Under the pieces are notes generated by a model, which was given only the letters and a program-made list of their open reading frames with translations, was not told the DNA's origin and did not search any database. From DASZGI01 sp035938995 (GTDB lineage: Bacteria; Actinomycetota; Actinomycetes; Streptomycetales; Catenulisporaceae), in the NCBI RefSeq assembly GCF_035938995.1, contig NZ_DASZGI010000207.1, positions 1-13,212 on the forward strand: a stretch of DNA of 13,212 nucleotides. Direction: 5' to 3'. Positions 5,958 through 13,212 of the stretch are shown here, one piece after another; within the stretch, counting starts at the first letter, position 1, and each line of letters starts with the position of its first letter. Both the position numbers and the translations under genes were made by a program.

Positions 5958-8072
5958 GTGACCGCCAGTCTCACCGCCCCGGCGACCACCCGTGGTGAGA
6001 AGGGCGCGGACTACACAGCGCGACATCTGCTCGTGCTCGAAGGCCTCGAGGCCGTCCGCAAGCGCCCCGGCATGTACATCGGCTCCACCGACAGCCGCGG
6101 TCTCATGCACTGCGTCTGGGAGATCATCGACAACTCGGTGGACGAGACGCTGGCCGGGTACGGCTCGCGGATCGAGGTCGTCCTGCACCCGGACGGCTCG
6201 GTCGCGGTGCACGACCAGGGCCGCGGCATCCCGGTGGACGTCGAGCCCAAGACCGGGCTGTCCGGCGTCGAGGTCGTGATGACCAAGCTGCATGCGGGCG
6301 GCAAGTTCGGCGGCGGCTCCTACGCGGCCTCCGGCGGGCTGCACGGGGTCGGCGCCTCCGTGGTCAACGCCCTCTCCTCCCGGCTGGACGTCGAGGTGGA
6401 CCGGGACGGGGCCACGCACGCGATCTCCTTCCGCCGCGGCGTGCCCGGCGTGTTCGACGGCGATGGCCCGAACGCGCCCTTCACCGCGCAGAGCGGAATG
6501 ACCAAGGGCCGCCGCTCGGCGAAGAAGGCGGGGGTCACCGGGACCCGGATCCGCTACTGGGCCGACCGGCAGATCTTCCTCAAGGAGGCCCGGATCTCGC
6601 TCCCGGAACTGCACGACCGCGCCCGGCAGACCGCGTTCCTGGTGCCCGGCCTCACCCTGGTGGTACGGGACGAGCGGCGGATCGACGGGGCCGAGCCGAG
6701 CGAGGAGACCTTCCACTACGCCGGCGGGATCTCCGAGTTCTGCGAGTACCTGGCGCCGGACCGGCCGATCAGCGACACGCTGCGGCTGACCGGCTCGGGC
6801 ACCTTCACCGAGACCGTCCCGGTGCTCGACGACGCCGGCCACATGACGCCGAAGGAGGTGCAGCGCACGCTGGACGTGGACGTGGCGCTGCGCTGGGGCA
6901 CCGAGTACGACACGGTGGTCAAGTCCTTCGTCAACATCATCATCACCCCCAAGGGGGGCACCCACGCCACCGGCTTCGAGCGGGCCCTGCTCAAGACCGT
7001 CAACGAGCAGCTGCGGGCGGTGAAGCTGCTGCGGGTCAACGACGACCCGGTGGTCAAGGACGACATCCTGGAAGGGCTGACCGCGGTCGTCACAGTGCGT
7101 CTGGCCGAGCCGCAGTTCGAAGGGCAGACCAAGGAGGTGCTCGGCACCCCGGCCGCCGCCCGGATCGTGACCGCGGTGGTCTCGGAGAAGCTCTCCGACT
7201 TCCTGACCAGCAACCACCGCAACTTGAAGCCGCAGGCCCGCGCGGTACTGGAGAAGATCGCCGCGGCGGCCAGGACCCGGATCGCGGCCCGGATGCACAA
7301 GGAGACCCAGCGCCGCAAGAACGCGCTGGAAACCTCCGCCCTGCCGGCGAAGCTGGCCGACTGCCGGTCCGACGACGTGGACCGCTCGGAGCTGTTCGTG
7401 GTCGAGGGGGACTCGGCGCTGGGCACCGCGAAGCTGGCCCGCAACTCCGAGTTCCAGGCGCTGCTGCCGATCCGCGGCAAGATTCTCAACGTGCAGAAGG
7501 CCTCGGTGGCCGACATGTTCAAGAACGCCGAGTGCGCCGCGCTCATCCAGGTGGTCGGCGCGGGCACCGGGCGCTCCTTCGACCTGGACGCCGCCCGCTA
7601 CGGCAAGGTGATCATGATGGCGGACGCGGACGTCGACGGCTCGCACATCCGGACGCTGCTGCTGACCCTCTTCTACCGGTACATGCGGCCGCTGGTGGAG
7701 GCCGGCCGGGTCTACGCGGCCGTCCCCCCGCTGCACCGGATCGAGGTGATCGGGCAGGGCCGGGCGAAGAACGAGTACGTGTACACGTACACCGACGCCG
7801 AGCTCAAGCGGACCCTGGCCGACCTGCACCGCCGCGGCAAGCGGATCAAGGAGCCGGTGCAGCGGTACAAGGGCCTGGGCGAGATGGACGCGGACCAGCT
7901 GGCCGAGACCACGATGGACCCGCGCCGCCGGATCCTGCGCCGGATCTCGCTGGGTGACGCGGAGGCCGCGGAGAAGACCTTCGACCTGCTGATGGGCACC
8001 GACGTGGCGCCGCGCCGCGAGTACATCGTCAACTCCGCCGCGCTGCTGGACCGGTCGCGGATCGACGCCTGA
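5958..8072 (+). CDS. parE: DNA topoisomerase IV subunit B (ParE; type IIA, GyrB-like)
   Basis: This is the ATPase subunit of the type IIA topoisomerase that decatenates replicated chromosomes, working with ParC (not in this window). The 704 residues are full length. They comprise a GHKL ATPase domain (E55 and N59 in EIIDNSVDE, then DQGRGIPVD and GGLHGVGASVVNALS), a transducer domain with QTK (K392), a TOPRIM domain with EGDSALGTAK (E483) and DADVDGSH (D556, D558, D560), and a C-terminal QRYKGLGEMD motif (from Q635). The EGDSALG form, rather than the EGDSAGGSA usual in gyrase B, together with the position next to hrdB, points to the actinobacterial ParE paralogue rather than GyrB. The GTG start has AAGGGAG 9 nt upstream. 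It is convergent with the next gene, only 32 bp away, with no obvious terminator between them. Confidence 0.93.
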   Translation: MTASLTAPATTRGEKGADYTARHLLVLEGLEAVRKRPGMYIGSTDSRGLMHCVWEIIDNSVDETLAGYGSRIEVVLHPDGSVAVHDQGRGIPVDVEPKTGLSGVEVVMTKLHAGGKFGGGSYAASGGLHGVGASVVNALSSRLDVEVDRDGATHAISFRRGVPGVFDGDGPNAPFTAQSGMTKGRRSAKKAGVTGTRIRYWADRQIFLKEARISLPELHDRARQTAFLVPGLTLVVRDERRIDGAEPSEETFHYAGGISEFCEYLAPDRPISDTLRLTGSGTFTETVPVLDDAGHMTPKEVQRTLDVDVALRWGTEYDTVVKSFVNIIITPKGGTHATGFERALLKTVNEQLRAVKLLRVNDDPVVKDDILEGLTAVVTVRLAEPQFEGQTKEVLGTPAAARIVTAVVSEKLSDFLTSNHRNLKPQARAVLEKIAAAARTRIAARMHKETQRRKNALETSALPAKLADCRSDDVDRSELFVVEGDSALGTAKLARNSEFQALLPIRGKILNVQKASVADMFKNAECAALIQVVGAGTGRSFDLDAARYGKVIMMADADVDGSHIRTLLLTLFYRYMRPLVEAGRVYAAVPPLHRIEVIGQGRAKNEYVYTYTDAELKRTLADLHRRGKRIKEPVQRYKGLGEMDADQLAETTMDPRRRILRRISLGDAEAAEKTFDLLMGTDVAPRREYIVNSAALLDRSRIDA

Positions 8073-8104
8073 GGCCGGGGCTCAGAACAACGGGCAGCGG
8101 GTCG

Positions 8105-9061
8105 TCAGACCCGCGCCGGCACCTCGGCCCGCTCGATCGCGACCACATGCAGGGCGGCCGGGGTGCCGGCCGGCTTGCCGCAGGACTCCGGCCGAGGCTC
8201 GGCCGCTGTCGTCTGCTCGACCAGGACCCGGTACTCGATGTCGTTCGCGAGCGCGGTGACGGCCCACAAACCCGCGGTGAGCTCCTCCTCAGCCACCACC
8301 TCGACCGCGTCGGCGGTGTACAAGGCGAGGTCGGTGCGCAGCGCGAGATCCGCCGCCTGGCCCATCCGCGACCACGTGGAGCGGCCACGGCACAGCTCCG
8401 GCGACATCTCGCCCTTGGCCGCCCGCTCCGCGGCCAGCAGCGCGGTTTGCACGTCGAGCCGGCCGTAGAGGTAGCCGCCCGGAAGGACGAGCGCGGTCGG
8501 CGCGAACCGGTGACCGCCGAGATGATCGGTTTCCCAGAGCTTCGCGTGTGCGACGCCGCCGTGCAGCTCGGCGAGGCCGAGCGCGAGCGACCGGCCGAGC
8601 ACCGCACAGCACCGGTCGCGCTTGCTGTTCGTGCAGACCAGCAGCGCGGGCTCGGGGTGCGGATCGCCCGCGTCGATCCGGCCGGCGCCGAGCGCGGCGA
8701 AGTCGAGGTCCAGCAGTTCGCGCGGGTCGCGCACGGTCAGCGCCCGGAAGTCCGAGTGGCTCGGGAGCGTCGACGCGATCAGCACGGTGCGCGGCCCGGA
8801 CTCCTGGGACAGGGTGTGCCGCCCCACCCGGCGGATCAGGGATATCCGCACGCCGGTGCCTTGGGCGCGACGGTTCAGCTCGGCGCCGAGCTCGGGATCG
8901 AAATGGGACTCGGTCAGGGCCCGCGCTCCCCACGGGCCCGGCTGCTCGATGGCGAGCCAGGTCGCGGCGGTCGGCGCCGTCCCGGCCAGCGATTCTCCGT
9001 AGAGAAAGGAGAACGCCGAGCAGGACGGGAGCGGGACACGGGTGGCCGAGGGAGGCGACAT
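8105..9061 (-). CDS. Sucrase/ferredoxin-like (Apd1-type) [2Fe-2S] thioredoxin-fold protein
   Basis: This 318-aa soluble protein belongs to the family annotated 'sucrase ferredoxin', related to yeast Apd1. The family has an N-terminal segment with the form S-C-S...LAGTA.TA..W...EQPGPWG (seen here) and a thioredoxin-like domain holding a [2Fe-2S] cluster bound by two Cys and two His. The ligands are visible: C143 and C152 (Cys-x8-Cys in CTNSKRDRCC; C151 is adjacent) and H180 and H184 (HLGGH), with the spacing of Apd1. The redox partner and physiological role are unknown. ATG 9061 has no ribosome binding site, but TACCGT lies 6 nt upstream and fits a -10 of a leaderless message. ATG 9115, with AAGAG 6 nt upstream, is the main alternative and would add 18 residues. 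It is divergent from an unknown gene. Confidence 0.85.
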   Translation of the reverse strand: MSPPSATRVPLPSCSAFSFLYGESLAGTAPTAATWLAIEQPGPWGARALTESHFDPELGAELNRRAQGTGVRISLIRRVGRHTLSQESGPRTVLIASTLPSHSDFRALTVRDPRELLDLDFAALGAGRIDAGDPHPEPALLVCTNSKRDRCCAVLGRSLALGLAELHGGVAHAKLWETDHLGGHRFAPTALVLPGGYLYGRLDVQTALLAAERAAKGEMSPELCRGRSTWSRMGQAADLALRTDLALYTADAVEVVAEEELTAGLWAVTALANDIEYRVLVEQTTAAEPRPESCGKPAGTPAALHVVAIERAEVPARV

Positions 9062-9101
9062 GCGAACACGGTAGCGGACGGCCTCGTCGGCTGTAGGCGG
9101 T

Positions 9102-9135
9102 TCTTGACCGGACATTGTTCGCTCTTGACCGGACA
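9102..9135. repeat. Two direct copies of TCTTGACCGGACA, 21-bp period
   Basis: Identical 13-mers lie at 9102-9114 and 9123-9135. The period of two helical turns puts both on the same face of the DNA. They lie in the region between the divergent ferredoxin-like and unknown genes. They could be operator or activator sites. With a leaderless start at 9061 they would sit at about -41 to -74. If the ferredoxin-like protein starts at 9115, one copy is coding (MSGQE). Confidence 0.55.
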
Positions 9136-9231
9136 CCACACTTGGAATCGGGCGAGCGCTGGTGAAAGCGCGTCGTCCGGCGGATGATGGCAATCGGGGG
9201 AGAAGGCACCCGCTTCGGAGGTTGGCCACCG

Positions 9232-9930
9232 ATGACCTCGACGCATTCCGACCAAGAATCCGCCCAGCCGACCCCACCGCCCTCGCGCGGCCTCGATCCG
9301 GTCCATCCCGCGGAGAGCCGCCGTCAGCCTGAGCCGACGCGGGCCACCGAAGCGGCGGCCGCCGAGCCCGCACGGCTCGACGCCGCTCCGCGTGCGGCCG
9401 ATTTCGGCATCCCGGCGATCCTCGAGCACCGCGTCGTCGCGGTGGAGGCCGGCGCGCCTGCGAGCCCGGTCGCCGTGAACACCTGGCACGAGGACCGGGT
9501 CGAGACGAGTCTCCTGCACCCGGTGGAAGCGCAGGTATGGGCCCGCGCCGGCCGCCTGACGCTGACCTGCCCCAGCGGGCGCGAGCACGCGTTCACCATC
9601 CTCGCCCCGGAAGAGGGCCGCGACCTGCGGCTGGGCGAGCACTGGCCGTCGCACCAGCCGGAGAGCCGGGCCAGGCGCCTCGCCACCGCAGCCGTACACG
9701 ACCTCGGCGACCTGCTCACCTTTCCCGCCTGGCTCGGCCGCACCGCCCACATCAGCGGCGAGCGGAACAAGGCCCGCGAGGCTCTGGTCCACCAGATCGT
9801 CGCGGCGAGTCCGAAGACCGTGGTCTGCTTCGGCCAGACCTTCGGCTATCTGCACCCGAAGCCTGAGCTGCACCGGCCCTACGACCACCGCGGCCTGGTC
9901 GGGCACGAAGGCTACCCGCGGGAGATGTAG
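9232..9930 (+). CDS. Hypothetical protein, unrecognised
   Basis: I do not recognise this 232-aa protein. The first ~70 residues are rich in Pro, Ala, Glu and Arg and look disordered. From about residue 75 (GIPAILEHRVVAVEAG) it looks folded, with mixed strand and helix. There is no signal peptide, membrane segment, Cys cluster or known catalytic motif. Third-position GC is high and even, so it is a real gene. The start is ATG 9232, with GGAGG at 9217-9221, 10 nt upstream; the ATGs at 9184 and 9187 have no ribosome binding site. It is divergent from the [2Fe-2S] protein and could share its control through the direct repeat at 9102-9135. Its stop lies 8 bp before the inverted-repeat element at 9939. 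Confidence 0.75.
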   Translation: MTSTHSDQESAQPTPPPSRGLDPVHPAESRRQPEPTRATEAAAAEPARLDAAPRAADFGIPAILEHRVVAVEAGAPASPVAVNTWHEDRVETSLLHPVEAQVWARAGRLTLTCPSGREHAFTILAPEEGRDLRLGEHWPSHQPESRARRLATAAVHDLGDLLTFPAWLGRTAHISGERNKAREALVHQIVAASPKTVVCFGQTFGYLHPKPELHRPYDHRGLVGHEGYPREM

Positions 9931-9938
9931 GCGGTCCG

Positions 9939-10133
9939 GGGGGTGTTTGGAAACTATCGTCGGATTAGCCCGCGGCGTCTGTCGCGTGCGTTCGCAAGGC
10001 GGCGGAGTTCCCTGATATTGGGAAGCTGTGAACCATAGGTGCCTGGCTGCACCCGGGGGTGCTTCACCAACGCAGCGAGCGTGCCGCTCGCGAACACACG
10101 CCGCAGGCGCGGCGAGACTTTCCAAACACCCCC
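9939..10133. repeat. 195-bp inverted-repeat element (MITE-like or structured RNA)
   Basis: Perfect 15-bp inverted ends, GGGGGTGTTTGGAAA (9939-9953) and its complement (10119-10133), bound a unit that fills the gap between two convergent stop codons (9930 and 10144). Inside, 9975-9995 pairs with 10090-10110 at 17 of 21 positions, plus two G-U pairs in the + strand RNA. Smaller hairpins lie at 10008-10024, 10049-10062 and 10075-10091. There is no transposase and no clear target duplication. It is noticeably less GC-rich at codon-like third positions than its neighbours. It could be a non-autonomous mobile element, a structured RNA, or a large bidirectional terminator. Confidence 0.65.
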
Positions 10134-10143
10134 TGGGCGCCGC

Positions 10144-12666
<2,523 letters not shown>

Positions 12667-12725
12667 GAGCGTCTCCAGTTCGGCCAACTCCTACGTGACC
12701 GGCCCATCCTGCCACCCGGCGATCC

Positions 12726-12741
12726 CCGGCGCGCGCGCCGG
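12726..12741. repeat. Perfect 16-bp GC palindrome upstream of pepN
   Basis: CCGGCGCGCGCGCCGG is fully self-complementary and lies 60-75 bp upstream of the pepN start codon. It could be a regulator site in the pepN promoter region. At this GC content a CpG-rich palindrome may also arise by chance. I could not place -35/-10 boxes around it. Confidence 0.3.
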
Positions 12742-12765
12742 AATCCGTGATCCTCGCGACACGAC

Positions 12766-12797
12766 CGTGCCCCGCCCGGGATTCCGGGCGGGGCACG
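12766..12797 (-). terminator. Perfect hairpin terminator after sdhB
   Basis: CGTGCCCCGCCCGG (12766-12779) pairs over all 14 positions with 12784-12797 around a 4-nt loop. It starts 23 bp beyond the sdhB stop on the minus strand and has no T-tract, as is usual in high-GC actinomycetes. It should end the sdh transcript before pepN. Confidence 0.8.
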
Positions 12798-12820
12798 ATT
12801 TGTTCGGGTCGCTCAGGCCG

Positions 12821-13212
12821 CTACTTGCGGCGGGCGATCTTGTTGCCGAGCCACACCAGCGGGTCGTACTTGCGGTCCACCACGCGCTCCTTCATCGGGA
12901 TGAGCGCGTTGTCGGTGATCTTGATGTTCTCCGGGCAGACCTCGGTGCAGCACTTCGTGATGTTGCAGTACCCGAGCCCGAAGTCGTCCTGCGCGATCTC
13001 GCGCCGGTTCGCGGTGTCGGCCGGGTGCATTTCCAGCTCGGCGATCCGCATGAGGAAGCGCGGCCCGGCGAATGCGGCCTCGTTTTCCTCATGGTCGCGG
13101 ATGACGTGGCAGGTGTTCTGGCACAGGAAGCACTCGATGCACTTCCTGAATTCCTGCGGCCGGTTGACGTCCACCTGCTGCATCCGGAATTCGCCCAGCT
13201 TGACCGACGGGT
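12821..13212 (-). CDS. sdhB: Succinate dehydrogenase/fumarate reductase iron-sulfur subunit, C-terminal part (cut by window edge)
   Basis: This is the C-terminal 129 residues of the iron-sulfur subunit that passes electrons from the flavoprotein subunit to quinone in complex II. The 5' part lies beyond the window, and the frame is open to its last base. Cluster ligands for the [4Fe-4S] and [3Fe-4S] centres are visible: CIECFLCQNTC and CNITKCCTEVCPE. The sequence SVKLGEFRMQQVDVNRPQEF, which runs into the first cluster motif, and the ending WLGNKIARRK resemble the actinobacterial Sdh1-type SdhB (Rv0247c group), from memory. The other subunits should lie upstream, to the right of this window. 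The ATG at 13183 is an internal Met, not the start. Confidence 0.92.
   Translation of the reverse strand, partial: PSVKLGEFRMQQVDVNRPQEFRKCIECFLCQNTCHVIRDHEENEAAFAGPRFLMRIAELEMHPADTANRREIAQDDFGLGYCNITKCCTEVCPENIKITDNALIPMKERVVDRKYDPLVWLGNKIARRK

Noticed and set aside
5853..7829. Long minus-strand frame opposite parE
   Set aside because: It is a shadow of parE with His/Arg/Gly-rich translation and no motif.
8073..8104. Terminator between convergent parE and the ferredoxin-like gene
   Set aside because: I looked for an inverted repeat in the 32-bp gap and found none of useful length.

Overview
The window is chromosomal DNA from a very GC-rich actinomycete. Codon third positions are almost all G or C, GTG starts are common, and the housekeeping sigma factor carries the long Ala/Lys plus acidic N-terminal extension typical of HrdB in Streptomyces and relatives. 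Several proteins read most like Streptomycetales or Catenulisporales orthologues. I see no phage, plasmid, CRISPR, tRNA or rRNA, and no complete insertion sequence.

Layout. Positions 1-1010 hold a FadR/GntR-type regulator (+) that I think is WhiH, followed by a strong hairpin terminator. Positions 1308-3011 encode a PAS-GAF-PP2C (RsbU-type) phosphatase (+). A 380-bp promoter region leads into hrdB, the principal sigma factor (3392-5161, +). A small zinc-ribbon-like DUF7455-type gene (5273-5515, -) converges on hrdB, with two hairpins between the stops. A 442-bp region then separates it from the divergent parE (5958-8072, +), topoisomerase IV subunit B. Converging on parE is a sucrase/ferredoxin-like (Apd1-type) [2Fe-2S] protein (8105-9061, -). 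It is divergent from an unrecognised 232-aa gene (9232-9930, +), and the shared upstream region holds a 13-bp direct repeat with 21-bp period. Next is a 195-bp inverted-repeat element (9939-10133) between convergent stops. The right end carries pepN, an M1 aminopeptidase (10144-12666, -), a perfect 14-bp hairpin, and the 3' end of sdhB (12821 to the window edge, -).

How the genes fit together. The left half is a core transcription and chromosome-maintenance neighbourhood. From memory, whiH and hrdB are adjacent and parE is close by in Streptomyces coelicolor. Here a phosphatase gene of the class used in partner-switching control of sigma factors sits between whiH and hrdB, with no visible anti-sigma or anti-anti-sigma partner. 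The right half is metabolic housekeeping with one unknown gene.

The most unusual element is the 195-bp inverted-repeat unit at 9939-10133. It has perfect 15-bp ends, and its interior folds further, better as a + strand RNA. It looks like a small non-autonomous mobile element, a structured RNA, or both. I do not see a complete undescribed multi-gene system here.
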